DNA from: Pseudomonas triticifolii
GTDB lineage: Bacteria > Pseudomonadota > Gammaproteobacteria > Pseudomonadales > Pseudomonadaceae
Length of the DNA: 64,000 nt
Direction: 5' to 3'
NCBI RefSeq assembly: GCF_014358015.1
Contig: NZ_JACONV010000009.1
Location: 62,001 to 126,000 of the forward strand
In this document: in pieces, positions 47,230 through 56,633 of the stretch
How the letters are laid out: every line of letters starts with the position of its first letter
How positions within the stretch are numbered: the first letter of the stretch is position 1
Notes under the pieces: generated by a model
Told to the model about the DNA's origin: nothing
The model's database searches: none
The model's input: the letters and a program-made list of their open reading frames with translations, nothing else
Translations under genes and position numbers: made by a program

Positions 47230-47615
47230 TGGATATCAACCTGCCCCATGTGGTGGCCGCCGTCACCGATGCGTTCGTCGATTACGAACGTGCCCTGCTG
47301 GCCAACGAACTGACCACGCTGGATGACTATTTCTGGAAGGCCGAACATACCGTGCGTTACGGCGTGGCAGAAAACCTGCACGGCGCTGACGCCATCGCGC
47401 TGTATCGACGCCACTGCCAGCCTGTAGGTCCAGGACGGCAATTGGTACGTACGGTCGTCAGCACCTTTGGTGAGGATTTCGCCACCGTCAGCACCGAGTT
47501 TCACGACGGTGTCACGCAACGACTGGGCCGCCAGATGCAGACCTGGGTGCGGTTCGAGGGCGCGTGGAAAGTGGTCGCCGCCCATGTGAGCATCGACCTG
47601 AGCACGCTGGAATGA
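47229..47615 (+). CDS. AtzH-like protein (HpxZ/DUF3225 family)
   Basis: 128 residues of the NTF2-like AtzH/HpxZ family: VTDAFVDYERALLANELTTL and FWKAEHTVRYGVAENLHG are the family start, and TWVRFEGAWKVVAAHVS the end. Members occur with allophanate, carboxybiuret and oxalurate catabolic genes; the biochemical role is unclear. It overlaps the previous gene by 1 bp and the regulator gene by 4 bp. Confidence 0.82.
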   Translation: MDINLPHVVAAVTDAFVDYERALLANELTTLDDYFWKAEHTVRYGVAENLHGADAIALYRRHCQPVGPGRQLVRTVVSTFGEDFATVSTEFHDGVTQRLGRQMQTWVRFEGAWKVVAAHVSIDLSTLE

Positions 47616-48307
47616 AGGCCGTGACCACTCCGCATTCCACCAACGCGCTGGCCGAAGAGGTGTATCGTCGATTGAAACAGGAAATCTTCGATTTCTACCT
47701 GCTGCCCTACGACCGCTTCACCGAAAACCAGTTGGCCGACCGTTATCAGGTTTCGCGCACACCGGTGCGCGACGCGCTGTACCGTTTGCAGCGTGAGGGC
47801 TATCTGGAAGTGGAGTTTCGCCGGGGCTGGTCGGTCAAGCCGCTGGACTTCACCCAGATCGACCAGCTCTACGATTTGCGCATCGTGCTGGAATGCGCGG
47901 CCGTGGAACGCATCTGCGCATCGGCCGAGGTTCACCCGGAACTCAACGTCCTGCGCGGACACTGGCTGGTGGACAAAGCTCAGTGGCACACCGACATGCA
48001 AATCGTCGCCGACCTCGACGAGCAGTTTCACACCCAACTGGTGGCCGCATCGGGCAATCAGGAAATGGCCCGCGTCCATCATGACGTCACCGAGCGTATT
48101 CGCATCGTCAGGCGCCTGGATTTCTTCAAGAGCGCGCGCATCGAACACACCTACCTCGAACACGCCGCCATCCTCAATGCCCTTCACGCGCGCAAACGCG
48201 ATGAAGCGCTGTTACTGCTGCGCTCTCATGTGGAGATCAGCAAACTGGAAGTTCGCAAGTTGACCATCTCGATGCTGAGCGATGCGCGGCGTCAGCATAA
48301 AGCGTGA
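47612..48307 (+). CDS. GntR-family (FCD) regulator of the urea-compound cluster
   Basis: 231 residues from an ATGA overlap with the atzH-like gene. Winged helix (about 10-75) with FTENQLADRYQVSRTPVRDA, then an FCD effector domain (about 85-220, LDEQFHTQLVAASGNQEMAR). Being the last gene of the catabolic run it is the natural local regulator; its operator was not identified. Confidence 0.88.
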   Translation: MKAVTTPHSTNALAEEVYRRLKQEIFDFYLLPYDRFTENQLADRYQVSRTPVRDALYRLQREGYLEVEFRRGWSVKPLDFTQIDQLYDLRIVLECAAVERICASAEVHPELNVLRGHWLVDKAQWHTDMQIVADLDEQFHTQLVAASGNQEMARVHHDVTERIRIVRRLDFFKSARIEHTYLEHAAILNALHARKRDEALLLLRSHVEISKLEVRKLTISMLSDARRQHKA

Positions 48308-48766
48308 GCGATTTGGCGGCGGCAGGTCGAGCGGGTGGATGACATCGCTCATCAAACAACGCAAGGTCTACCGGGACAACGCGCTTTCGCGGGTGACTTC
48401 TCCGCGTCTTCGACGCTGCGCTGTCTCGCCGCCAATACGAGGTTGTGGGAGGCGGCTTGCCGACGATGAAGTCGGCACGGTCTATCAGAAGAATCGCGTC
48501 ATTGTTTGTGGCGAGACTCTTGAAACGGTCATTCGCCACAACAGATCGTCCCTACCTGATGCTGTGAATGCCACTTCAGCCAACACGAACATTACTTGAA
48601 GACGCTTGGACAGCGCATGGGCTCAAGCGATTGTCGACCATCTGACAGAACAGTCCTGCGGATACTCATGGACCGTCAAAAAAGCATCAAAGAGCCATTA
48701 TTTTCTCCCCGCCTCGCTTTGCGATCAGGCTATGATCGGCTGACCTGATCTGGACGTCACAGAACC
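48308..48766. other. Intergenic with a single REP
   Basis: No gene is supported in this 459-bp gap. TGTGGGAGGCGGCTTGCCGACGAT (48444-48467) is a REP of the second type seen at 49823. The rest holds only short chance frames. Confidence 0.6.
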
Positions 48767-49630
48767 ATGCCCGTCGACCTGCAAGCGCTCTACCCCAAGC
48801 TCATCCATCTGATGCTGGATACCGTCTTCGTGGTCGACAGCGACAACCGGATCGTATTCGTCAGTGATGCGTGCGAGGCGCTGCTTGGCTATCGTCCTGC
48901 AGAGTTGATCGGTCAGCACATCATCGACTACATGCACCCCGATGACCTGGCGGCCACGCGGGCTTCCATTGCGCGGGTCATGAGCGGGCAACCGCACTTC
49001 GATTTCCGTAACCGCTACATTCGCAAGGACGGCGGCATCGTTTACATCCTGTGGGCCGCGTTCTGGTCTGAGGAGGTCGGTGCGCGGATCGGCGTTGCGC
49101 GGGACGTGACCGCTCTTGCCAAGGCCGAGGAAGAGCTGCGCTTCATGGCCCATCACGATCCGTTGACGGCGTTGACCAATCGGTCCCTGTTCAACGAACG
49201 CCTGCACACAGCGCTGCGCGAGGCGCGTCAGGAACAGACGGCTCTGGCGTTACTCTTTCTCGATGTGAACGACTTCAAAGCCATCAATGATGTGCATGGA
49301 CATGCCGTGGGCGATCAGGTGCTGTGCATGGTCGCGCGGCGGCTGGAGCGCTGTATCGGCGACACCGGCATGGTGGCGCGCATTGGCGGCGATGAGTTCA
49401 CGGTGCTGTTGACCGATATCCAGTCTCAGGAAGCCGTGTCCAGAAAGATCGAGCATATTCTTGCCGTCATGGCCGAACCGCTGGACACCGACCTTGGCGA
49501 GGTGCAAATGCCGTCCTGCAGCATTGGCGTCGCCTGCTATCCACTGGATGGCGAAGACGCCGACACACTGCTCAGTCATGCCGACAGCGACATGTACCGG
49601 ATCAAAAGGCAACGGCCTGCGCACGGCTGA
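48767..49630 (+). CDS. PAS-GGDEF diguanylate cyclase
   Basis: Probable c-di-GMP synthase, 287 residues. An N-terminal PAS domain (about 10-125; TVFVVDSDNRIVFVSDACEA, IGQHIIDYMHPDDL) is followed by a GGDEF domain (about 130-285) with the intact active site RIGGDEF. The residues five before that motif (GDTG) do not form an RxxD inhibitory site, so product feedback at that site is not expected. No membrane segment is seen. It stands alone between REP-rich gaps. Confidence 0.92.
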   Translation: MPVDLQALYPKLIHLMLDTVFVVDSDNRIVFVSDACEALLGYRPAELIGQHIIDYMHPDDLAATRASIARVMSGQPHFDFRNRYIRKDGGIVYILWAAFWSEEVGARIGVARDVTALAKAEEELRFMAHHDPLTALTNRSLFNERLHTALREARQEQTALALLFLDVNDFKAINDVHGHAVGDQVLCMVARRLERCIGDTGMVARIGGDEFTVLLTDIQSQEAVSRKIEHILAVMAEPLDTDLGEVQMPSCSIGVACYPLDGEDADTLLSHADSDMYRIKRQRPAHG

Positions 49631-49698
49631 TCGTTGGGTGGATTTATCCCCGAAATGGCCAGTACATCCAGCCGAGATGCAGCGCCTGAAACACAGTC

Positions 49699-49721
49699 TT
49701 CGCGGACAAGTCCGCTCCCAC
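49699..49721. repeat. REP element
   Basis: TTCGCGGACAAGTCCGCTCCCAC, the reverse complement of the GTGGGAGCGGAC..GTCCGCGAA type, single copy downstream of the GGDEF gene. Confidence 0.85.
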
Positions 49722-49822
49722 ATTGAGAATGCATCCAGCGCGGGAGCGGCATTGCGACGTGGTGAGGCCTCCCACGAGCTGGCGCTCATCGTTATATACA
49801 AGCTTTGCTGCAACCAACGGAC

Positions 49823-49909
49823 TGGGGGAGGCGGCTTGCCGGCGATGCGTCTCAGAGGCAACACATCAGCGACTGAACTGACGCTATCGCCGGCAAGCCG
49901 CCTCCCACA
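49823..49909. repeat. REPIN (two inverted REPs, second type)
   Basis: Two 24-nt REPs of the GGGAGGCGGCTTGCCGGCGAT type face each other at 49823-49846 and 49886-49909, with one mismatch, around a 39-bp loop. This is the usual REPIN layout. It lies just downstream of the peptide-binding protein gene (minus strand) and may stabilise that transcript's end. Confidence 0.88.
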
Positions 49910-49957
49910 GGTCCGCATTCAGTCAGACATTTCTTTATTGGCCCCGTTTGCGCGCCT

Positions 49958-51472
49958 TCAGCGCTTTACTGTCTCTTCCAGCGTGAAACGACCCAGCGGG
50001 TTCTGGCCGAAGTGTTCGATGTTCTTGCGTGACACGCTGATGTACGGGCTGTAATAAAGGTCGATCCAGTTCACGTCGGCCTTGGCCATTTTTTGCAGGT
50101 CGATGTACATCTGCTCGCGCTTTTCAGGGTCCATTTCAACGCGGGCGGCGGCGACCAGTTCCTTGACCTTGTCGTTCTTGTAGCGGGTCATGTAGTTCAT
50201 GTTGGTGTCATGACCGAGCACAAAGGTGGTCTTCTGGTCCGGGTCGAGGATGTCATTGGTCCAGTACATCACGGAGATGTCGTAGTCACCGGCAATCAGC
50301 ATGTCCCAGCTCTGGCTTGGGTCGACCTTCTGCAGCGTGGCGGTGACGCCGACCTTGGCCAGTTGCTGCTGCAGCATGACGGCGATCTGCTCGTCGACTT
50401 CGTTGCCTGCGTTGACGATGTAGTTGAGTTTCAGGTCAGACGCACCGGCGTCAGCCAGCATCTTCTTGGCTTTGACCGGGTCGTAAGGACGTTGCAGGTT
50501 GTCGGCGTAGTGGTACAGCGCACCTTTGGGAATGTAGGAATTGGCGACAGTCCCCAGCCCGAAGGTTGCGGCGTTGACAAGGGCGGTCTTGTCGATGGCC
50601 ATGTCCAGCGCCTGACGCACTTCCACTTTCGCCAGTGCGCCGTGCTCGTGGTTGATCAGCAAATGATCTTCGCGGGTGGACGGGTCCAGGTGCACGACCA
50701 GGCCAGCGTCTTTTTTCAGGTTCTCGACGCGGGAAAAGGGCACATAGATCGCAGCGTCCAGTTCACCTTTCTGGACCTGGAGCATGCGGGTATTGTCGTC
50801 CGGCACGGATATCCACTCAACGCCGTCGAGGCTGACCGTGGAGGCTTCCCAGAAGTTGGGGTTCTTTTCCAGGATCACGCGGTCGCCACGCCGCCACTCT
50901 TTGACCGTAAACGCTCCCGAGCCCACTGGCTTCTCGGCATAGGCCTCTTCGCCGAGGCTTTTCATGGCCTTCTCGGAAAGTATCGACACGTTAGGCAGCG
51001 CCAGTTGCGACAGGAACGAAGCCGACGGGTGCTTGAGGGTAATCACCAGCGTGTGCGGGTCGCTCGCCACCGCAGTGTCGATGACCTTGTACGAGTCGCT
51101 CCACAGCGAGCCCTTGTCGTCACGAATACGCAGCAGGCTGAATACCGCATCGCTGGCGGTCAGCTCCGAGCCATCGGAGAACTTCGAGGGGCGAATCTTC
51201 AAGGTGTACGTCAGCCCGTCCGGCGAAATGGTCCAGCTCTCTGCCAGCCCTGGCACCAGCTTGGTCCCCTTGTTGTCGACACGGATCAGCACATCGTAGA
51301 CGTTGGAGAACACCCAGTTGTCGATGTTCTGCGCGCTCTTGATCGGGTCGAACGTGGTGCCGTCTTCGCGACGCCCAATGGTCAGTACGCCAGCGGCTTC
51401 CGCCACCCCCGCGGCCAGAGAACAGGCCGCCAGCATGGCGACGGTCAGCAACTTCACAGGTCGTGCTTTCAT
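49958..51472 (-). CDS. Peptide ABC transporter substrate-binding protein (SBP family 5)
   Basis: 504 residues, periplasmic dipeptide/oligopeptide-type binding protein. A Sec signal peptide (residues 1-27, LAACSLAAGVAEA) precedes TIGRREDGTTFDPIKSAQNI. KPVGSGAFTVKEWRRGDRVI and KVEVRQALDMAIDKTALV are family motifs. It is the last gene of a five-gene operon, 45 bp after the ATPase gene. In PipR-type loci the linked peptide transporter is needed for the response to a plant compound, so the ligand may be a plant-derived amide rather than a peptide. Confidence 0.9.
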   Translation of the reverse strand: MKARPVKLLTVAMLAACSLAAGVAEAAGVLTIGRREDGTTFDPIKSAQNIDNWVFSNVYDVLIRVDNKGTKLVPGLAESWTISPDGLTYTLKIRPSKFSDGSELTASDAVFSLLRIRDDKGSLWSDSYKVIDTAVASDPHTLVITLKHPSASFLSQLALPNVSILSEKAMKSLGEEAYAEKPVGSGAFTVKEWRRGDRVILEKNPNFWEASTVSLDGVEWISVPDDNTRMLQVQKGELDAAIYVPFSRVENLKKDAGLVVHLDPSTREDHLLINHEHGALAKVEVRQALDMAIDKTALVNAATFGLGTVANSYIPKGALYHYADNLQRPYDPVKAKKMLADAGASDLKLNYIVNAGNEVDEQIAVMLQQQLAKVGVTATLQKVDPSQSWDMLIAGDYDISVMYWTNDILDPDQKTTFVLGHDTNMNYMTRYKNDKVKELVAAARVEMDPEKREQMYIDLQKMAKADVNWIDLYYSPYISVSRKNIEHFGQNPLGRFTLEETVKR

Positions 51473-51517
51473 ATACGGAAACTCCTTGTCGGTATCGAGA
51501 ACGGATAGTGGTGCGGA

Positions 51518-52498
51518 TCAGACAACGGGGGTTTCAAGCACACAGTCGTAGCGCTGCGCGCCCACATGGCGCGTGGGCGGCGCGGTGCGAGAACAATCGG
51601 GTCTGGCAAACCGGCAGCGCGGATGAAACGCGCAGCCATCGGGTAGATGCAGCGGGCTGGGTGGTTCGCCTTGCAGCGGCTCGCCAGGCAGCGGACGGTT
51701 CGGGTCGATCTCCGGGATCGCCTGAATCAAGGCTGCGGTGTAGGGATGACGCGGGCTGAGAAACACCGACTCGACAGGTCCTTCCTCGACGATGCGGCCC
51801 AGGTACATCACCGCCACGCGATCACAGAGTCGACGCACGATGGCCAGATCGTGGGCAATGAACAGAATGGCCAGGTTCATGCGCTCGCGCAGTTCCAGCA
51901 GCAGGTTGATGATCTGGCCCTGAATGGACACGTCCAGCGCCGCCACGCATTCGTCGGCGATGATCAGGCGCGGCTCGATGGCCAGCGCGCGGGCAATGCC
52001 GACCCGCTGGCACTGCCCGCCACTCAACGCACCGGGCTTGCGCTCGGCGAACTCGGGGCGCAAGCCGACCATGTCCAGCAACTCGATGACCCGAGCCGGG
52101 ATGTCGGACCTGGCGACCTTGCGCTGCACGTGCAGTACCTCGGCCAGCGTGGCACCGATGGTCATGCGCGGATTGAGCGAAGAGAACGGGTCCTGAAAGA
52201 TCATGGCCGTTTCGCTGCGCAGGCGCTGCAGATGAATGCCACTGCCCTGCGCCACATCGACATCGTCGAACACGATCTGCCCGGACGTCACGTCGTTCAG
52301 GCGCAGAATGGCGCGGCCCAACGTGCTCTTGCCGCTGCCGGACTCGCCTACCAGCCCCAGCGTCTCGCCTGCGCCGAGGGTCAGGGACACACCGTTGACG
52401 GCCTGCACCCACTGTTTGTGCAGGCCCATGAAACCTGTGCCTGAGGCAGGGAAGCGCACCACCAGATCATTGACGCTCAGCAGTAACGGGCTACTCAT
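51518..52498 (-). CDS. Peptide ABC transporter ATP-binding protein (DppF type)
   Basis: 326 residues from MSSPLLLSVNDLVVRFP. Walker A GESGSGKST, signature LSGGQCQRVGIARALA, Walker B LIIADECVAALD (the usual EP is EC here), and the oligopeptide ATPase C-terminal domain with CAFHPRCRFARPDC. The start overlaps the end of the DppD-type gene by 4 bp. Confidence 0.92.
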   Translation of the reverse strand: MSSPLLLSVNDLVVRFPASGTGFMGLHKQWVQAVNGVSLTLGAGETLGLVGESGSGKSTLGRAILRLNDVTSGQIVFDDVDVAQGSGIHLQRLRSETAMIFQDPFSSLNPRMTIGATLAEVLHVQRKVARSDIPARVIELLDMVGLRPEFAERKPGALSGGQCQRVGIARALAIEPRLIIADECVAALDVSIQGQIINLLLELRERMNLAILFIAHDLAIVRRLCDRVAVMYLGRIVEEGPVESVFLSPRHPYTAALIQAIPEIDPNRPLPGEPLQGEPPSPLHLPDGCAFHPRCRFARPDCSRTAPPTRHVGAQRYDCVLETPVV

Positions 52499-53499
52499 GA
52501 GCACACTCCTTGCACACCAGCCAGCGCCATCGGTAACGGGTAATGACAGGCGGCAGCGTGGCCATCGTCCATCGCGCGCATCAACGGCAACCGGTCGGCG
52601 CAGCCCTGCGCAGCGTGCGCGCAACGGGCATGAAAGCGGCAGCCTTGCGGCAGCGCATCGAGCAACGGCGGCTGGCCGGGAATGGTGCGCAGCAACGCAT
52701 TGCCCGCGCTGCTGGCAGGCTGACAGTCAATCAAACCACGCGTATATGGATGACGCGCATGAGCCAGCACATCACGCTTGCTGCCGTGCTCGCACAAACG
52801 CCCGGCGTACATCACCGCAATGGAATCGCAGGTTTGCGCGACCACGCCCAGGTCGTGGGTGATCATGATCAACGACAGCCCGTGACGGTCGCGCAGGTCC
52901 ATCAGCAGACGCAGGATCTGCGCCTGAACGGTCACGTCCAGCGCGGTGGTCGGCTCGTCGGCAATCAGCACTTGAGGGCCGCAGCCCAGCGCAACGGCGA
53001 TCATGGCGCGCTGACGCATGCCGCCGGAAAACTCATGGGGGTAGTTGTCCACTCGGGACGCCGGATCGGGAATTCCGACCTGGCGCAGAAGGTCGATGGC
53101 CTGCGCCCTCGCCTCGCGCTTCGACGAGCCCTGATGCAGACGAAAGCCTTCGGCAATCTGCTCGCCGATGCGCATCAACGGGTCGAGGTGACTGCTGGGG
53201 TTCTGGAAGATCATGCCGATGCGCCGCCCACGCATGGCACGCATTCGGGTGGCATCGAGCGTGAGCAGATCGACATCGCCCAGCAGCACCGAGCCGCCGC
53301 GCACCTGCAGGTCCGGCGACGGCATCAATTGCATCAGCGCCCGGCAGGCCATGGTTTTGCCCGAACCGCTTTCGCCGACCAGCCCGAGGATCTCGCCTTG
53401 ATGCAGATCGAATGACAACCGGTCTACTAGCGTCACCTCGTGGCCACGGTTGATGGCGACCACGCTCATGTCGCTGACCTTCAGTACCGGCGTGCTCAT
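52495..53499 (-). CDS. Peptide ABC transporter ATP-binding protein (DppD type)
   Basis: 334 residues from MSTPVLKVSDMSVVAINRG; the open frame further upstream belongs to the permease's other frame. Walker A GESGSGKTM, signature FSGGMRQRAMIAVAL, Walker B VLIADEPTTALD, and the Cys-containing C-terminus CRFHARCAHAAQGC. Overlaps both neighbours by 4 bp. Confidence 0.92.
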   Translation of the reverse strand: MSTPVLKVSDMSVVAINRGHEVTLVDRLSFDLHQGEILGLVGESGSGKTMACRALMQLMPSPDLQVRGGSVLLGDVDLLTLDATRMRAMRGRRIGMIFQNPSSHLDPLMRIGEQIAEGFRLHQGSSKREARAQAIDLLRQVGIPDPASRVDNYPHEFSGGMRQRAMIAVALGCGPQVLIADEPTTALDVTVQAQILRLLMDLRDRHGLSLIMITHDLGVVAQTCDSIAVMYAGRLCEHGSKRDVLAHARHPYTRGLIDCQPASSAGNALLRTIPGQPPLLDALPQGCRFHARCAHAAQGCADRLPLMRAMDDGHAAACHYPLPMALAGVQGVCS

Positions 53500-54359
53500 C
53501 GGCGCTCTCCCAGTGTTTCGGCCACGCCATCCGCCAACAGGCTGAAGCCCATGGCGAGGGTGACAATGGCCAGGCCCGGAAACAGGCAGATCCACCACGC
53601 CGACGTCAGAAACGCCTGACCTTCGGCGACCATCGTGCCCCACTCGGCCAGCGGCGGTTGCACGCCCAGTCCCAGGTAGCTGACCGACGCGCCACTGAGC
53701 AACACCAGTACCGCGTCGGACATGGAAAACACGATCGAACCAAACAGCGCGTTGGGCAGCAAATGGCGAAACAGAATGCGCAGGTGCCCGAAGCCCAGGC
53801 TCTTGGCGGCGAGGGCAAAGTCGCTTTCCTTGAGTACCAGAATCTGCGAGCGGATCAGGCGGGCATACGACACCCAGCCCACCAGCGCCATGGCGATATA
53901 GAAGCTGGTCAACCCAGGGCCGATAATGGCAATGATCGCCAGCATCAAGACCAGAAACGGGAACGCCAGAACAATGTCGATCACGCGCATGCACAGGTTG
54001 TCGAAGCGTCCGCTAATGTAGCCGGACAGCGCACCGACGAAGGTGCCGATCATGAACGGGAAGACAACGCCGAGTACGCAGATCTGCAGGTCGATACGGG
54101 CGGCCCAGATCACGCGGGACAGGATATCGCGACCGAAATTGTCGGTCCCGAACGGGTGCGCCAGATGCGGCGCCATCAGGCGTAATTCGGTGTTCTGGAA
54201 AATCGGGTCATAGGGCGCCAGCCACGGCGCGAAGATCGCCAGCAGCAACCACATGCCCAGCAGCGACCCGCCAAGCAGCATGGCCAGTCGGCCGTTGCGC
54301 AAGCGCAGACGCAGTCGCGTACGCCAGTGAACCGGGGCGTGAAACTGAGCGACGGTCAT
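53496..54359 (-). CDS. Peptide ABC transporter permease (DppC type)
   Basis: 287 residues with an N-terminal membrane helix, a short periplasmic part (APYDPIFQNTELRLMAPHLAH, HPFGTDNFGRDI) and about five further helices with the EAA loop region (AAKSLGFGHLRILFRHLLPN). Overlaps the DppB-type and DppD-type genes by 4 bp each. Confidence 0.92.
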   Translation of the reverse strand: MTVAQFHAPVHWRTRLRLRLRNGRLAMLLGGSLLGMWLLLAIFAPWLAPYDPIFQNTELRLMAPHLAHPFGTDNFGRDILSRVIWAARIDLQICVLGVVFPFMIGTFVGALSGYISGRFDNLCMRVIDIVLAFPFLVLMLAIIAIIGPGLTSFYIAMALVGWVSYARLIRSQILVLKESDFALAAKSLGFGHLRILFRHLLPNALFGSIVFSMSDAVLVLLSGASVSYLGLGVQPPLAEWGTMVAEGQAFLTSAWWICLFPGLAIVTLAMGFSLLADGVAETLGERR

Positions 54360-55303
54360 TTGATGTTCACCCGGGGATCGACCGCAACCGTCGCCACGTC
54401 GGCCAGAAAATTCACCATGACCGTTGCGCAGGCGAGCACCATCGCGACGCCCTGCACCACCATGTAATCGCGGCTGAAGATGCCGCGCACCAGCAGCTGG
54501 CCGATACCCGGAATAGCGAACAGGCTTTCGATGACCACCGTGCCGCTGATCAGCCAGCCGATGTTCACCGCCAGCAGGTTGATTGAAGGCACCAGCGAAT
54601 TGGGCAGGACGTGGCAGCGAAACAGCGCGCCTTCACTGAGCCCTCTGGCCCGAGCCGCCGTGACGTGGTCAGCCTGCAATTCCATCAGCATGCTGGCGCG
54701 CAGGTTACGCACCAGCACGGCAGACAGCGCCAATGCAATGGTCAGGCATGGCAGCACCATGTGGTGGATCTTGTCGAGCCAGTCGTTGCCGTAGCCTGAC
54801 ACGGGAAACCAGCCAAGCTGCACGCTGAACAGCAGGATCAGCATGATTCCCAGCCAGAAGGCGGGCATGCCCAGCCCTGTAGTGGTGAAGACGCGAATGA
54901 GGTTGTCGCACCAACGGCCTTTGTTGCGTGCGGCAAGGGTGGCCAGCGGGATGGCAATCAGCAGCGCCAGCAGCACGCTGCCCAGCACCAGAAACAGGGT
55001 TGGCTCCAGGCGCGTGACGATCAGTTTCAAGACATCGATCTTGTACAGCAGCGACTTGCCCATATCGCCCTGTACAAGATTTTTCATGAAATAGACGTAT
55101 TGCATCCACATCGGCTGATCGAGGCCGTACTGGGCACGGATGTTGGCCAGCGCGTCGGGCGTGCTGCGGGCACCCAGCAGAATGCGCGCCGGGTCGCCGG
55201 GTATCGAGCGCACCAGGATGAACGTCACCAGGCTGATACCGAATAACACCGGCAACAGCTGCAATGGGCGTTGAAGAATGAAGCGATAGCGACCCAGATT
55301 CAT
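54356..55303 (-). CDS. Peptide ABC transporter permease (DppB type)
   Basis: 315 residues, first gene of the operon. The N-terminal helix is followed by FILVRSIPGDPARILLGARS, the family signature, then an EAA loop (AARARGLSEGALFRCHVLPN) and GTVVIESLFAIPGIGQLLV. Divergent from the LuxR solo gene, with a REPIN in the gap. Confidence 0.92.
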   Translation of the reverse strand: MNLGRYRFILQRPLQLLPVLFGISLVTFILVRSIPGDPARILLGARSTPDALANIRAQYGLDQPMWMQYVYFMKNLVQGDMGKSLLYKIDVLKLIVTRLEPTLFLVLGSVLLALLIAIPLATLAARNKGRWCDNLIRVFTTTGLGMPAFWLGIMLILLFSVQLGWFPVSGYGNDWLDKIHHMVLPCLTIALALSAVLVRNLRASMLMELQADHVTAARARGLSEGALFRCHVLPNSLVPSINLLAVNIGWLISGTVVIESLFAIPGIGQLLVRGIFSRDYMVVQGVAMVLACATVMVNFLADVATVAVDPRVNIK

Positions 55304-55482
55304 TGCACGCCCCGAGGTGGTTGAAGAAGATCAAGCAGGATCAAAAAAATCGCTGCGGGCCCCTCATGATAGAACGACACTTCAGAACCGTCGGAAAACA
55401 CCCGTCGCGTGATCCTGCTTCGCAGCAGATAACCGCCTTCGATCAGACAAAACGTAACCTGCTGGAGAAACACCGTTTTTCT

Positions 55483-55572
55483 GTGGGAGCGGACTTGTCC
55501 GCGAAAAGGTCGGTCCCCCCGATACATAGGCAGTGACCGAAATACCGCATTCGCGGACAAGTCCGCTCCCAC
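55483..55572. repeat. REPIN (two perfect inverted REPs)
   Basis: GTGGGAGCGGACTTGTCC..GCGAA at 55483-55505 and its exact reverse complement at 55550-55572 enclose 44 bp. It sits in the 470-bp region between the divergent peptide transporter operon and the LuxR gene, upstream of both. No gene is seen in the rest of 55304-55734. Confidence 0.92.
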
Positions 55573-55734
55573 CAGGTTTGCCGCAAGACAGCGCTGCGGT
55601 ATTTCCGAAAAGATAATGACTCACCCTATCGCGCCGCCCATCGGGTGACAGCTAGCAATTCTTATAGGTTTTTAACGCACAGCTCGTCCGGATTAAGGCG
55701 CGTGGCACTGTCCTTGCTTTGTGGATTGCTATAG

Positions 55735-55760
55735 TTGTCATTCGATGGGTCGAATGACAA
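55735..55760. promoter_or_regulatory. Perfect 11-bp inverted repeat before the LuxR start
   Basis: TTGTCATTCGA-TGGG-TCGAATGACAA has perfect arms and a 4-nt loop. It ends against the ribosome-binding sequence AAGGAAG and lies 13 bp before the chosen ATG. It could be a LuxR-type operator used for autoregulation, or an mRNA hairpin that controls access to the ribosome site. Confidence 0.75.
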
Positions 55761-55773
55761 AGGAAGTCATGCC

Positions 55774-56538
55774 ATGCACGTGAGATTGTCAGATTTCAAT
55801 ACACGTCTACAGTCGGCGGCCACGCTGGACCAGCAGATGGACTGCGCATGGACGCTCGCCTCGGGGCTCGGCTTCGATGCGGTGGTTTACGATTACAGCC
55901 CGGTGCCCGTGTCCCATGATGGTGCGCTGATCACCCCTTCATTGCTCACACTGCGCAACGCCCCCGAAGACTGGCACACGCTCTGGTGCCGAAAGGGTTA
56001 TTACCAGATCGACCCGGTTCAGCAACTGGCGGTGAACAGCGTCTCGCCTTTTGTGTGGTCGTATCTGCCCAAGGCTGAAACGGTGTTGCAGACCGTCATC
56101 AAGGACCTGCACACACCTGTGGTCCGCTACCTGAATGAATTCCATATGACCTGCGGCGTCACGGTGCCCATTCACATGCCCAAGGGCGGTTTCGCCACGC
56201 TGACGGGCATCTGTTCCGACAGCAGTGACGTTGCGCTGGAAGATGCACGGCAAAACCTGGCCGAATTCGGCCTGCTGGCCCATGCCTTTCAGGAAGTGGC
56301 CTACCCGCTGTTCGACGAAGCCATGCACTCATGCACCACCATGAAGCTTACCCGCCGCGAACGCGAATGCCTGAGCTGGTCCGCTGAAGGCCTGACGGCC
56401 AGGGAAATTGCCCAGCACCTCAACCGCTCCGTCGCCACTGTGACGCTGCACCTCAACTCTGCCATGCAGAAGCTCGGTGCGAAGAACCGTGTCCAGGCCG
56501 TGGTGCGAGCCGTGCATTATCGATTACTCGACAGCTGA
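55774..56538 (+). CDS. LuxR-solo regulator of the plant-responsive (PipR/PsoR/OryR) type
   Basis: 254 residues from MHVRLSDFNTRLQSAATLDQ. An autoinducer-binding domain (about 10-165) and a LuxR HTH (about 190-250, LTRRERECLSWSAEGLTARE, AQHLNRSVATVTLHLN). At the ligand-site positions it has Trp67 (W57 of TraR kept), Trp71 in place of Tyr61, Asp80, Pro81 and Trp95. The Tyr-to-Trp change is typical of solos that sense plant compounds rather than AHLs. No luxI is near; the partners are a proline iminopeptidase and a peptide ABC transporter, as in the PipR locus. Confidence 0.88.
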   Translation: MHVRLSDFNTRLQSAATLDQQMDCAWTLASGLGFDAVVYDYSPVPVSHDGALITPSLLTLRNAPEDWHTLWCRKGYYQIDPVQQLAVNSVSPFVWSYLPKAETVLQTVIKDLHTPVVRYLNEFHMTCGVTVPIHMPKGGFATLTGICSDSSDVALEDARQNLAEFGLLAHAFQEVAYPLFDEAMHSCTTMKLTRRERECLSWSAEGLTAREIAQHLNRSVATVTLHLNSAMQKLGAKNRVQAVVRAVHYRLLDS

Positions 56539-56633
56539 CCTGTCTGATCGGCAAAAACCTATCATTTCTTCCAGTTATCCCAGATGAAAAGCAGCGCTAA
56601 GGTGTCCTGATCCATAAACGGGAGACCGACAGC

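Noticed and set aside
48282..48599. 105-residue frame after the GntR gene
   Set aside because: It starts inside the GntR gene, crosses a REP and has no recognisable motif.
50093..51508. 471-codon plus-strand frame opposite the peptide-binding protein gene
   Set aside because: Antisense shadow; the minus-strand gene has a signal peptide and SBP family 5 motifs.
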